Positions 33,712 through 42,600 are shown, numbered from the stretch's first letter. The stretch: 64,000 bases of DNA from Nocardioides glacieisoli (GCF_004137245.1 NZ_SDWS01000003.1:372001-436000), one strand, 5' to 3'. Notes: generated by a model not told the origin, from the sequence alone. A program made the numbers and translations.

Positions 33712-34692
33712 TCAGAGCACCTTCTCGTAGAACACCCGCACGAGACCGCCCTCCCCGCCACGGTGGGTCTCGACGTAGCCGAGCCGCTCGTAGAGCCGCT
33801 GGTTCTCCACCATCGTCACGTGGGTGAAGAGGCGGATCCGGTCCAGCTCATGGGCCCTCGCCCGTCCCTCGGCGAGGGTGAGCAGCGCGCGCCCGATGCC
33901 CGTGCCGTGGTGCGAGGGGAGCACGGCGACGTTGTCCAGCAGCAGGGCGTCGTCCTCCGCGACCAGGAGCAGGAAGGCGACGACCTCGCCGTCCCGCTCG
34001 ACCACCCACGCCTCGGTGTCCGTCACGGCGGCGGCGTAGTCGGCGTCCAGCGGGCCGGGCCGCGCGCCGTCCATCCGCTCGAGGTAGGGGGAGTACGCCG
34101 CCACGGCGACCTGCGCCATCTGCGTCGCGTCCGCCGGGGTCGCGCGACGCACGCCCGGGTGTCGTACGCCGAACCACTGCTCCGCCCCGAACTCCTCGAA
34201 CCGGGCGACCTCGATGAACCCGAGGCGCCCGGCGAGGGCGAGCGACCGCGCGTTGCTGCTCTGGGTGCAGAGGACCACGGGTTCGCCGAGGACCGCGTCG
34301 GCCCACGCGAGCACACGGGTGGCCGCCTCGGTGGCGTAGCCGTGGCCCCATGCGGACTGCGGGGTGACGTAGCTGAGCTCGAGGTCGGGCCGGTGCTCAT
34401 CGACATGGCCGGCACCGGGGCGAGCCGGGTCGCGGCGACCGAGGCCGACCCACCCCACGAAGGCGCCGTCGTGCTCCACCACGAACTGGCCGGGCCGGTC
34501 CGCCGGCACCGCCGGCAGCTCGGCGTCGAGCGTGGCCCGGTCGCGGCCGCCCCCGAGGTGGCGGTTGACCTCGTCGTCCGTGCCCAGGTCGAGGAAGTCC
34601 GCCCGGTCGCGGGCCGCGGGCGCGCGCAGGACCAGCCGCGCCGTGCGGATCGGCGGCGGGGGCCAGTCGTCGACAGTGAGGGGCGCGGACAT
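33712..34692 (-). CDS. Tandem GNAT acetyltransferase (two fused domains)
   Basis: 326 residues, twice the usual size. The first domain (about 1-175) is RimJ/RimL-like: TARLVLRAPAARDRADFLDL, ELSYVTPQSAWGHGYATEAA and SLALAGRLGFIEVARF. The second (about 180-326) is a typical Acetyltransf_1 unit: VAVLPSHHGTGIGRALL holds the acetyl-CoA loop and NQRLYERLGYVETHR the end. The substrates may be an amine, an antibiotic or a protein N terminus. A leaderless promoter precedes it. Confidence 0.87.
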   Translation of the reverse strand: MSAPLTVDDWPPPPIRTARLVLRAPAARDRADFLDLGTDDEVNRHLGGGRDRATLDAELPAVPADRPGQFVVEHDGAFVGWVGLGRRDPARPGAGHVDEHRPDLELSYVTPQSAWGHGYATEAATRVLAWADAVLGEPVVLCTQSSNARSLALAGRLGFIEVARFEEFGAEQWFGVRHPGVRRATPADATQMAQVAVAAYSPYLERMDGARPGPLDADYAAAVTDTEAWVVERDGEVVAFLLLVAEDDALLLDNVAVLPSHHGTGIGRALLTLAEGRARAHELDRIRLFTHVTMVENQRLYERLGYVETHRGGEGGLVRVFYEKVL

Positions 34693-34698
34693 GCACGC

Positions 34699-34704
34699 AG
34701 GCTA
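34699..34704 (-). promoter_or_regulatory. -10 box TAGCCT (minus strand) for the GNAT gene
   Basis: TAGCCT ends 6 nt before ATG 34692 on the minus strand. The gap 34693-34853 must also carry the promoter of the permease operon; there an AGTTTGTG half-site like the right arm of the 31500 dyad is seen near 34806. Confidence 0.55.
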
Positions 34705-34853
34705 GTGAGGGCTGGGAAGTGGCCCGAACCGCCCAAGAACTTGTCGTCGGGACCGGCGTTCCTTCGGCAGATCTCGCCAGTGAGGGTGTGAGATGTAGCG
34801 CACTAGTTTGTGCCTTCTCGGGTATCCACCCCTGCGAATCTGGAGGCCTGCAC

Positions 34854-36341
34854 ATGTCGATGTTCAAGTGGGACGTGGTCGATCCCGGCCCGGGTGAGGC
34901 GGTAGCGCCGCACCAGCGGTTGGCCTGGGGCAAGACCGTCGGTCTGGGTGCCCAGCACGTCGTGGCGATGTTCGGCGCCACCTTCGTCTTCCCGATCGTG
35001 ATGGGGTTGAACGCCAACCTCGCGATCATGATGAGCGGTATCGCGACGATCTGCTTCCTGCTGATCGTCAAGGGCAAGGTCCCGAGCTACCTCGGCACCA
35101 GTGCCTCCTTCGTGGGTGGTGCGGCGGCGATCTACGCCCAGGGCGGCGGCCCGGCCGACGTCACCGGCGCGATCATGGTCTCCGGCATCGTGCTGGCGCT
35201 GGTCGGTGTGGCCATCCACTTCGCCGGCCCCGGCTTCGTCAACAACCTCTTGCCGCCCGTCGTCACCGGCGCCGTGGTCATGCTCATCGGCTTCAACCTC
35301 TGCCGCGTCGCCACCGGGATCTACATGCCGGCCGACCGCTGGGTCGCGCTGATCACCATGTTCGCCGTGGTCCTCATGGCCGTCGGCCTCAAGGGCTTCT
35401 TCGGTCGCATCGCGATCTTCCTCGGACTCATCTTCGGCTTCGTCCTCTCGCTGGTCTTCGACGCCATCGGCGTCGGTGGCGTCGAGGGTGACCGCGTCGA
35501 CTGGACCAACGTCAAGACCGCGGACTGGCTGGGATTCCCGCCGCACACGGCCGAGGGTCTCGTCGGCAACCAGAGCCCCTTCTCGGGTGGTGAGAACTAC
35601 GCGCTGGTCGGCTGGCACCTGCCGAGCCTGTCCCTCACCTTCACCCTGCTCGCTCTCCCGGCGGTGATCGCCCTGGTCGCGGAGAACATGGGCCACGTGA
35701 AGGCGGTCTCCGGCATGACCGGTCAGGACCTCGACCCGGTGATGGGCAAGGCCGTCGCCGCGGACGGCGTCGGCACCACGATCGCCTCGTTCGTCGGTGG
35801 GTCGCCCACCACGACGTACGCCGAGAACATCGGGGTCATGGCGGCCACGAGGGTCTACTCGACGGCGGCCTACTTCGTCGCCGCGGGTGTCGCGATCCTC
35901 TTCGGCTTCGTGCCCAAGTTCGGCGCGCTCGTCGCGACGACGCCCAGCGGCGTCCTCGGCGGGATCACCCTCGTGCTCTACGGGATGATCGGCCTGCTCG
36001 GCGCGAAGATATGGGTGGAGAACAAGGTCAATTTCGCCAACCCTGTCAACCTTGTTCCCGTGGCTGCCGGACTGACGATGGGCATCGGCCTGGCCGACAA
36101 CGCCTTCTTCAACATCACGTCGGACTTCCCGCTCGGCGGCATCGCGATGGGCACGCTGATCATCGTGTTCGGCTACCACCTCGCCAGGATCGTGGCCCGG
36201 GCGGCCGGCACCGACCACGACGCGGGCGCCGTGATCGCCGTCGGCGACGCGGGTGCGCACCGGACGACCGGCCACACGCACGACCACGACCACGGCCACG
36301 GCCACACGCACGACCACGACCACCCCGACGAGACGAAGTAA
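34854..36341 (+). CDS. Nucleobase permease, NCS2/UraA family, with His-rich tail
   Basis: 495 residues from ATG 34854 (GGAGG 8 nt upstream). Key UraA-type residues are present: QH at 34-35 in GAQHVVAMFGAT, Glu277 and His281 in ALVAENMGHVKA (UraA E241/H245 spacing) and Glu324 in TTYAENIGVMAATRVYS (UraA E290). The last motif is of the uracil rather than the xanthine type. It should import uracil or a related pyrimidine by proton symport. The C terminus ends HTHDHDHGHGHTHDHDH, an unusual metal-binding-like tail. It heads an operon with the Mo hydroxylase, CoxG-like and amidase genes (3 bp to the next). Confidence 0.93.
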   Translation: MSMFKWDVVDPGPGEAVAPHQRLAWGKTVGLGAQHVVAMFGATFVFPIVMGLNANLAIMMSGIATICFLLIVKGKVPSYLGTSASFVGGAAAIYAQGGGPADVTGAIMVSGIVLALVGVAIHFAGPGFVNNLLPPVVTGAVVMLIGFNLCRVATGIYMPADRWVALITMFAVVLMAVGLKGFFGRIAIFLGLIFGFVLSLVFDAIGVGGVEGDRVDWTNVKTADWLGFPPHTAEGLVGNQSPFSGGENYALVGWHLPSLSLTFTLLALPAVIALVAENMGHVKAVSGMTGQDLDPVMGKAVAADGVGTTIASFVGGSPTTTYAENIGVMAATRVYSTAAYFVAAGVAILFGFVPKFGALVATTPSGVLGGITLVLYGMIGLLGAKIWVENKVNFANPVNLVPVAAGLTMGIGLADNAFFNITSDFPLGGIAMGTLIIVFGYHLARIVARAAGTDHDAGAVIAVGDAGAHRTTGHTHDHDHGHGHTHDHDHPDETK

Positions 36342-36344
36342 CCC

Positions 36345-37196
36345 GTGAAGCCAGCACCCTTCGCCTTCCGGCGTCCCGCCACCCTCGAGGAAGCCCTCGC
36401 GGCCCTCGCGGAGGAGCCGGGGGCGAAGGTGCTGGCCGGTGGTCAGTCCCTCGTGCCGCTGCTGTCCATGCGGCTGGCCGCGCCGTCGATGCTCGTCGAC
36501 ATCAACGCACTGCCCGGGCTCGGCCACGTCCGCTGTTCATCGGACGGGGGCGCCGCCGGGGTCCGGATCGGGGCCCTCGCCCGGCACGCCCACGTCCTCG
36601 CGTCGACCGAGGCGGCAGAGGTCCAGCCGCTGCTGGCGATGGCGCTGTCCCACGTGGCGCACCCGACGATCCGCAACCGCGGCACCACCGTCGGCTCGAT
36701 CGTGCACGCCGACGCCGCGGCCGAGATGCCGATGGTGCTCCGGCTGCTGGAGGGATCCGTGGACGTCGCGTCGGTGCGCGGACGTCGTACGGTCCCGGCG
36801 GGGGAGCTGTTCGCCGGACCCCTCGAGTCCACCCTCGCCCACGACGAGATCGCCGTGGAGGCGTTCTTCCCGGCCCTCCCCGAGGGTGCGGGCGTCGCCT
36901 TCCAGGAGATCGCGCGCCGCCACGGTGACTACGCCCTCGTCGGCGTGGCCGCCCTCGTCGAGACCGACGGCGGCGAGGTCGTTCGGGCGCGGGTCGGCTT
37001 CGTGTCGGTGAGCGACGTGCCCGTCGTCGTCGACGTGACCGACTCGCTCGACGACCCCGCGGGCAAGGCGCTCGCCGAGCTCGATCCCGCCGCCGACATC
37101 CACGCCACTGCCGCCTACCGTGCGCACCTGGTCAAGGTGCTCACCCCCCGCGTCCTCGCCGACGCCGTGCACCACGCCCGGGAGAGGAACACATGA
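36345..37196 (+). CDS. Molybdenum hydroxylase FAD-binding subunit (CoxM/XdhB-like)
   Basis: 283 residues from GTG 36345. FAD motifs are KVLAGGQSLVPLLSMRL and HPTIRNRGTTVGSIVHADAA, followed by the CO_deh_flav_C domain. It passes electrons from the 2Fe-2S subunit to an external acceptor. Gene order M-S-L with 4-bp overlaps is that of CO dehydrogenase/xanthine dehydrogenase family enzymes. The upstream permease argues for a nucleobase substrate. Confidence 0.92.
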   Translation: MKPAPFAFRRPATLEEALAALAEEPGAKVLAGGQSLVPLLSMRLAAPSMLVDINALPGLGHVRCSSDGGAAGVRIGALARHAHVLASTEAAEVQPLLAMALSHVAHPTIRNRGTTVGSIVHADAAAEMPMVLRLLEGSVDVASVRGRRTVPAGELFAGPLESTLAHDEIAVEAFFPALPEGAGVAFQEIARRHGDYALVGVAALVETDGGEVVRARVGFVSVSDVPVVVDVTDSLDDPAGKALAELDPAADIHATAAYRAHLVKVLTPRVLADAVHHARERNT

Positions 37197-37693
37197 GCGA
37201 GCAGCTCCACGACGTCCGCCTGCACGTCAACGGTTCCGTGCACGAGGTGCAGGTGCCGGCCCGTCGGCTGCTGTCCGACGCGCTGCGCCACGACTGCGGG
37301 CTGACCGGCACGCACGTCGGCTGCGAGCACGGCGTCTGCGGCGCGTGCACCGTCCTCGTCGACGGCTCACCGGTGCGCTCGTGCCTGATGTTCGCGGTGT
37401 CGGCGGTCGACGCCGAGATCACGACCGTGGAGGGCCTGACCGAGGCCGACGACACCCCCGAGGGACGACTGAGCCCGGTGCAGCAGGCGTTCTCCGACTG
37501 CCACGGCCTCCAGTGCGGCTTCTGCACGCCCGGCTTCCTCACCACGATCACCGCCGGTCTGAAGGAGAATCCCGACCCGACCGAGGACGAGGCGCGAGAG
37601 ATGATCGCCGGCAACCTCTGCCGCTGCACGGGCTACCAGAACATCGTGAAGTCGGTCCTGCGCGCCGCGGAGATCGAGCAGGAGCGCTCATGA
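37193..37693 (+). CDS. Molybdenum hydroxylase 2Fe-2S subunit (CoxS-like)
   Basis: 166 residues. The plant-type ferredoxin cluster is held by Cys44, Cys49, Cys52 (GCEHGVCGAC) and Cys64; the second cluster by Cys108, Cys111 (QCGFCTPG) and Cys143, Cys145 (CRCTGY). All eight ligands are intact. It links the Mo site to FAD. Overlaps both neighbours by 4 bp. Confidence 0.95.
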   Translation: MSEQLHDVRLHVNGSVHEVQVPARRLLSDALRHDCGLTGTHVGCEHGVCGACTVLVDGSPVRSCLMFAVSAVDAEITTVEGLTEADDTPEGRLSPVQQAFSDCHGLQCGFCTPGFLTTITAGLKENPDPTEDEAREMIAGNLCRCTGYQNIVKSVLRAAEIEQERS

Positions 37694-40119
37694 CGACCAA
37701 GCTGTTCGGCACCAAGGTCCCGCGCGTCGAGGACCAGCGCTTCCTGCGCGGCCAGGGCCGCTACGTCGACGACCTGCTCACCGACGACCCGCGGCTGCTG
37801 CACGCTGCCGTGCTGCGCTCACCGCACGCGCACGCGCGGATCACCGACATCGACGTCGCCGACGTGCTCGACGTCGAGGGTGTGCTGGCCGTCTGGACCT
37901 ACGACGACCTCGTGGACGCGATGGCGCAGCCGCTGCCGCTGCTGATCCCGCACCCGACCCTGACCCACGGCCGCACGCAGTACGCCCTGGCGAAGGACGA
38001 GGTGAACTACATGGGCGAGGCGATCGCCTTCGTGGTCGCGGTCGACCGCTACGTCGCGGAGGACGCGGTCGCCCGGATCCGCGTCTCCTACGACCAGCTC
38101 CCGCCCGTCGTCGGCATCGCCGCCGCCCGGGCGGCGGACCGCCTCGTCCACGACGACGTACCCGGCAACGTCGGGGCGCGGATGGAGCAGGAGAACGGCG
38201 ACGCCCGCGCCGCGATCGCCGACGCCCCGCACACGCTGAGACTCGAGCTCGACGTCGAGCGCTCGGCCTGTACGCCGATGGAGGGCCGCGGCACCGTCGC
38301 GAGGTGGGACCCCGACACGTCCCGCCTGACGGTGTGGTCGTCGACGCAGACGTCGACCGGCGTGCGGGGCTGCGTGGCCGCCAAGCTCGGCCTCGACCTG
38401 GCGAAGGTCGACGTGATCACGCCCGACGTCGGCGGCGGCTTCGGCGTGAAGATCAACCACCCCTGGCCCGAGGAGCTGCTCGTCCCGCTGGCGGCGATGA
38501 CGCTGGGCAGGCCGGTGAAGTTCACCGAGGACCGGCGCGAGCACTTCATCTCCTCGGCCCATGAGCGCGCGCAGGTGCACCACGTCGAGGTCGGCTTCGA
38601 CGACGACGGCCGGGTGCTCGGGCTCAACGTCGAGTTCTGGCACGACCACGGCGCGTACACGCCGTACGGCCTCATCGTCCCGATCATCACCTCGACCCAG
38701 CTGCTCGGCCCCTACAAGCCGGCCAACTACCGCGTCGTCTTCGAGTCGCTCTACACCAACACCGTGATCGTCACGCCCTACCGCGGTGCCGGACGACCGC
38801 AGGGCTGCTTCGTGATGGAGCGGACGATGGACGCGATCGCGGCCTACCTCGGCAAGGACCGCACCGAGGTGCGCAGCACCAACTTCATCCAGCCCGACGA
38901 GTTCCCCTACGAGCACGGCCTGGTGTTCCAGGACGGCCGCCCGCTCACCTACGACTCGGGCGACTACCCGGCGTCGCTGGAGAAGCTCAAGACGCTGGTC
39001 GGCTGGGACGAGTTCGAGGACTTCCGTGCCGAGATGGCGGCGCAGGGACGGCGGGTCGGCATCGGCCTCGCCTGCTACGTCGAGGGCACCGGCGTCGGGC
39101 CCTATGAGGGCGCCCACGTCCACATCGAGACCTCCGGCAAGGTGAAGGTCGCGACCGGCCTCACCACCCAGGGCCAGGGCCACCAGACCGCCTTCGCGCA
39201 GATCGTCGCCGACACCCTCGGCGTGCGGTTCGAGGACGTCGAGATCACCACCGGCGACACCCGCAAGATGCCCTACGCCGTGGGCACCTTCGCCTCCCGC
39301 GCGGCCGTGATGAGCGGCTCCGCGATCCACCTCGCCTCGTTGCGGGCGCGCGAGAAGGCGCTGCGGATCGCGGCCGAGGCGCTCGAGGCGGCCGAGGACG
39401 ACCTCGAGATCGTGGACGGCGTGGTCAGCGTGCGGGGGACCGACGCCTCGATCGACCTCGGCACCGTCGCCGTACTGTCCAACCCGCTGCGCTACGCCTT
39501 CGACGAGGCGTCCAAGGCCGCGACCCAGTTCTCCGTCGGCGACCCCGGCAAGCCGCCGGTGGCCGAGGACGACGAGCCGGGCCTGGAGGGCAAGGACTTC
39601 TACTCGCCCGAGCGCTCGACCTTCGCCAACGGGATGCACGCCGTCATCGTCGAGACCGACCCCGACACGGCCGAGATCACCATCCTCAAGTACGCCGTCG
39701 TCCACGACTGCGGCCACCTGATCAACCCGATGATCGTCGAGGGCCAGATCCAAGGTGGTGTCGCTCAGGGCGTCGGCGGGGCGCTCTACGAGCGGATGGA
39801 GTACGACGAGGCGGGGCAGCTGCTCAACGCGTCCTTCATGGACTTCCTGATGCCCTACGTCACCGAGGTCCCGACGACGATCGACATCGACCACCTCGAG
39901 ACGCCGTCGCCGCTCAATCCCCTCGGCATCAAGGGCGCCGGCGAGGCGGGCGTGATCCCGTCCGCCGCCGTGTTCGCCGCCGCCATCGAGGACGCCGAGC
40001 GGCCCTACAAACCAACACTGGCCATCACCGCGATGCCGATCTCGCCGTCCGAGCTCTTCGACCTGCGCCTCGCGCACGCCGACGTACCTGCTGAAGCCAT
40101 CGCTGAGGAGACCCGATGA
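37690..40119 (+). CDS. Molybdenum hydroxylase large subunit (CoxL-like, not a CO dehydrogenase)
   Basis: 809 residues from ATG 37690. Molybdopterin-binding motifs DVGGGFGVK and TTQGQGHQTAFAQ and the base Glu752 in KGAGEAGVIPS are intact. The active-site loop reads YRGAGRPQG (about 364-372), whereas true form I CO dehydrogenases have AYXCSFR, so this enzyme hydroxylates an organic substrate. Placement behind a UraA-like permease and before an amidase suggests oxidation of uracil/thymine to barbiturates. Other N-heterocycles remain possible. Cytoplasmic, as there is no Tat signal. Confidence 0.93.
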   Translation: MTTKLFGTKVPRVEDQRFLRGQGRYVDDLLTDDPRLLHAAVLRSPHAHARITDIDVADVLDVEGVLAVWTYDDLVDAMAQPLPLLIPHPTLTHGRTQYALAKDEVNYMGEAIAFVVAVDRYVAEDAVARIRVSYDQLPPVVGIAAARAADRLVHDDVPGNVGARMEQENGDARAAIADAPHTLRLELDVERSACTPMEGRGTVARWDPDTSRLTVWSSTQTSTGVRGCVAAKLGLDLAKVDVITPDVGGGFGVKINHPWPEELLVPLAAMTLGRPVKFTEDRREHFISSAHERAQVHHVEVGFDDDGRVLGLNVEFWHDHGAYTPYGLIVPIITSTQLLGPYKPANYRVVFESLYTNTVIVTPYRGAGRPQGCFVMERTMDAIAAYLGKDRTEVRSTNFIQPDEFPYEHGLVFQDGRPLTYDSGDYPASLEKLKTLVGWDEFEDFRAEMAAQGRRVGIGLACYVEGTGVGPYEGAHVHIETSGKVKVATGLTTQGQGHQTAFAQIVADTLGVRFEDVEITTGDTRKMPYAVGTFASRAAVMSGSAIHLASLRAREKALRIAAEALEAAEDDLEIVDGVVSVRGTDASIDLGTVAVLSNPLRYAFDEASKAATQFSVGDPGKPPVAEDDEPGLEGKDFYSPERSTFANGMHAVIVETDPDTAEITILKYAVVHDCGHLINPMIVEGQIQGGVAQGVGGALYERMEYDEAGQLLNASFMDFLMPYVTEVPTTIDIDHLETPSPLNPLGIKGAGEAGVIPSAAVFAAAIEDAERPYKPTLAITAMPISPSELFDLRLAHADVPAEAIAEETR

Positions 40120-40742
40120 AGTTCACCGGAGAGAACGTCCTGGACGCCCCCGTCGACCGGGCGTGGGACGCCCTGCTCGACCCGGCCGTGCTGGTCCGCA
40201 CGATCCCCGGCTGCGAGCGGCTCGAGGCGACCGGCGAGAACGCCTACGCCATGACCGTCACCGCGGGCGTCGCCTCGATCAAGGGCACCTACGCCGGCTC
40301 GTGCGAGCTGCGCGACCTCGTCGAGCACGAGTCGCTGGTGATGAAGCTCGACGGCGCCGGAGCGCCCGGCACGATCGGCGCGACGGTCAGCGTGCGCTTC
40401 ACCCCCGAGGGATCGACGACGCGCGTCTCGTACGACGCCGACGCCGTCGTCGGCGGGATGATCGGCGGGGTCGGGCAGCGGATGCTGACGAGCGTCTCGC
40501 GGCGGATGGCCGGGGAGTTCTTCGGCAACGTGGACGCCGCGATCGCGGGCGGGCCAGTGGTGCCGTTGGTCGAGGGCGCGCAGCGCCCGTCACGAGACCC
40601 GGAGCAGGGGCAGGTCTTCACCGCACCCGCCAAGGTCTCCGCCGCCGCTTCGAAGCAGGAGTTCCTCACCGGCGTGGCCGTCGGTGCCGGCCTGGTGCTC
40701 GCCGGGGTGATCGTCGGCGGGATCTTCGGAAGGCGTCGATGA
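40116..40742 (+). CDS. CoxG-like SRPBCC protein with C-terminal membrane anchor
   Basis: 208 residues. The START-like fold begins FTGENVLDAPVDRAWDALLD, followed by IPGCERLEATGENAYAM and GVASIKGTYAG, as in CoxG. The tail GVAVGAGLVLAGVIVGGIFG is a single transmembrane helix. In CO oxidisers CoxG recruits the dehydrogenase to the membrane, so this protein could anchor the hydroxylase and pass electrons to the respiratory chain. Overlaps both neighbours by 4 bp. Confidence 0.88.
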   Translation: MKFTGENVLDAPVDRAWDALLDPAVLVRTIPGCERLEATGENAYAMTVTAGVASIKGTYAGSCELRDLVEHESLVMKLDGAGAPGTIGATVSVRFTPEGSTTRVSYDADAVVGGMIGGVGQRMLTSVSRRMAGEFFGNVDAAIAGGPVVPLVEGAQRPSRDPEQGQVFTAPAKVSAAASKQEFLTGVAVGAGLVLAGVIVGGIFGRRR

Positions 40743-42133
40743 CCGAGGTCTCCGTCGACTCGACCGCCCGCGACCAGGCCGCGGCGGTCAGGTCGGGCGA
40801 GATCTCGGCGGCCGAGCTGCTCGAGCTGCACCTCGACCGCATCGAGGAGCGCAACCCCGAGCTCAACGCGATCGTGTCGCTCGACGTCGAGCGCGCCCGG
40901 GTGGCCGCGGCGGTCGCCGACCAGGCGCAGGCGTCCGGCGAGGAGGTCGGCCCGCTGCACGGCCTGCCCTTCGCGGTGAAGGACACGCACGCGCTCGACG
41001 GGTGGCGCACGACGTACGGCTCACCGATCTTCGCCGACGCCGTCGCCGACCACGACGACCTGCTGGTCGAGCGGATCCGGCGAGCCGGCGCGGTCTTCAT
41101 CGGCAAGACCAACGTGCCGGAGTTCGCCGCCGGGTCGCACACGTTCAACACGGTCTTCGGCGTGACCCGCAACCCCGTCGACCCGACCCGTTCCGCCGGC
41201 GGCTCCAGCGGGGGAGCGGCGTGCGCGCTGGCCTCCGGGATGGTGCCGCTCGCCGACGGCTCCGACATGGGCGGATCGCTGCGCAACCCGGCGTCCTTCT
41301 GCGGCGTGGTCGGCATGCGCCCGTCACTCGGCCGGGTGCCGGAGTGGCCGCTCTACAACCAGTGGGAGTCGACCTCGGTCGGCGGGCCGATGGCGCGCAA
41401 CGTCGGCGACCTCGCGCTGCTCCTCTCCGTCATCGCCGGGCCCGACCCGCGGGCGCCGCAGGCACTCGGCGACCCCGGCGCCGCCTTCGCCCCGCCGCTC
41501 ATCCCGGCCCCGCTCGCCGGGCTCCGGGTGGCGACGAGCGTCGACCTCGGCGGCGCCTTCGCGGTCGACCACGAGGTCGCGGACGTCGTACGAGCCACGG
41601 CAGTGCGGCTGTCCGACGCGGGCGCCGCGATCGTGGAGGCGCACCCCGACCTCTCGCTGGCCGACGACACCTTCCGCACGCTGCGGGCGTGGCACTTCCA
41701 GGCCAAGCTCGGTCGGCTGCTCGCCGAGCACCCGACGTCGTTCAAGCCGTCGCTCGAGGCCAACATCCGCGCGGGCGAGCCGCTGACCGGTGCCGACGTC
41801 GCCCGCGGCTACTCCCAGCGGACGGCGCTCTCGGAGACGATGCGGCTCTTCTTCGGAGACCACGACGTGCTCCTGCTGCCGACCTCGCAGGTGCCGCCCT
41901 TCCCGGTGGAGCACGAGTTCCCGGAGACGATCAACGGGCAGGAGATGCCGGACTACCTGGCCTGGATGCGCTCGGCGTACTTCATCACCGTCACCGGCTG
42001 CCCGGCGATCTCCGTCCCGGCAGGGCGTACGTCGACCGGGTTGGCCGTCGGCGTGCAGCTGGTCGCCCGCCACGGCGCCGACCGGCAGCTCCTCGAGGTC
42101 GCCGCAGCCGTCGAGGCCCTGCTGACCCCCTGA
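40739..42133 (+). CDS. Amidase signature family enzyme (candidate malonamidase or ureidomalonase)
   Basis: 464 residues from ATG 40739. The Ser-cisSer-Lys triad is Lys81 (FAVKDTHA), Ser156 (AGGSSGGA) and Ser180 (DGSDMGGSLRNPA), with the exact 75- and 24-residue spacing of fatty acid amide hydrolase. It ends the permease-hydroxylase operon by 4-bp overlap, so its substrate is probably a product of the same pathway. Malonamidase E2 and ureidomalonase are amidase signature enzymes. Which amide it cleaves cannot be decided from sequence. Confidence 0.9.
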   Translation: MTEVSVDSTARDQAAAVRSGEISAAELLELHLDRIEERNPELNAIVSLDVERARVAAAVADQAQASGEEVGPLHGLPFAVKDTHALDGWRTTYGSPIFADAVADHDDLLVERIRRAGAVFIGKTNVPEFAAGSHTFNTVFGVTRNPVDPTRSAGGSSGGAACALASGMVPLADGSDMGGSLRNPASFCGVVGMRPSLGRVPEWPLYNQWESTSVGGPMARNVGDLALLLSVIAGPDPRAPQALGDPGAAFAPPLIPAPLAGLRVATSVDLGGAFAVDHEVADVVRATAVRLSDAGAAIVEAHPDLSLADDTFRTLRAWHFQAKLGRLLAEHPTSFKPSLEANIRAGEPLTGADVARGYSQRTALSETMRLFFGDHDVLLLPTSQVPPFPVEHEFPETINGQEMPDYLAWMRSAYFITVTGCPAISVPAGRTSTGLAVGVQLVARHGADRQLLEVAAAVEALLTP

Positions 42134-42139
42134 CCTCTG

Positions 42140-42202
42140 GATAGTCCGCAGCAAAATGCTGGTCTGGAGGCACCTGCGACCAGCATTTTGCTGCGGACTA
42201 TC
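42140..42202 (+). terminator. 25-bp perfect palindrome after the amidase gene
   Basis: The arms 42140-42164 and 42178-42202 are perfectly complementary over 25 bp with a 13-nt loop, starting 6 bp after the amidase stop. They contain an AT-rich core (GCAAAATGC/GCATTTTGC). It should end the permease operon transcript; there is no T-run. Confidence 0.7.
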
Positions 42203-42332
42203 GGGTTGGGGGGTGTGCACGAACCTGTGGACGGAGGTGTGCACAACGACGTCTGGCTGGGGATGAACTGGGGCCGATCTGGGGACGACGCGCCGGAACC
42301 CGAAGTATGTGGGAAATGACCACCGAAAGCCC

Positions 42333-42600
42333 TTGCGCAGCGGTTCCCCGACGGCATAGAACTCTCCCTACGCAGCCCCGCAAGGGGAGGCAGGATGGCT
42401 CCGGAAGGACGATCCGCACGATGACGAACCAGCTTGCTGGGGAGGAGTCGCAGACACCGGGTGATGCGGTGACTGGGATCTGACACAGGGAGCGATCGAT
42501 CAGGACATCACCAGAGAGATCACCCGATGACCTGGACGCTTCGGCGACCTGGACATCACGAAGGGCCCTTGACGCTCATACCGTCGAGGGCCCTTCGGCC
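42333..42600 (+). ncRNA. Candidate small RNA transcript in a gene-free region
   Basis: Bases 42203-42696 have no convincing gene. TTGCGC (42333) and TAGAAC (42357) spaced by 18 bp make a fair sigma-A promoter, predicting an RNA from about 42370 to the strong hairpin ending at 42597. The interval contains small hairpins (CCCC-GCAA-GGGG near 42378, CCAGCTTGCTGG near 42430). Two tiny overlapping frames of 9 and 20 codons occur (ATG at 42394 and 42421), so a leader peptide is an alternative. Upstream, GGTGTGCAC is repeated at 42212 and 42236. No known RNA family was recognised. Confidence 0.4.
42559..42597 (+). terminator. Strong terminator-like hairpin before hyuA
   Basis: The stem CGAAGGGCCCT/AGGGCCCTTCG (42559-42569 with 42587-42597) is topped by a second 4-bp stem GACG/CGTC, followed by ATTT. 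As the amidase operon already has its own hairpin 360 bp upstream, this one suggests a separate transcript. Confidence 0.65.

Noticed and set aside
37819..40077. Long minus-strand frame opposite the Mo hydroxylase large subunit
   Set aside because: The plus-strand CoxL-like motifs are complete and coupled to neighbours; the minus frame has no recognisable domain.
36345..40742. Aerobic CO dehydrogenase (CoxMSLG)
   Set aside because: The large subunit lacks the AYXCSFR active-site loop, and CoxD/E/F maturation genes are absent. The permease and amidase context points to a nucleobase.
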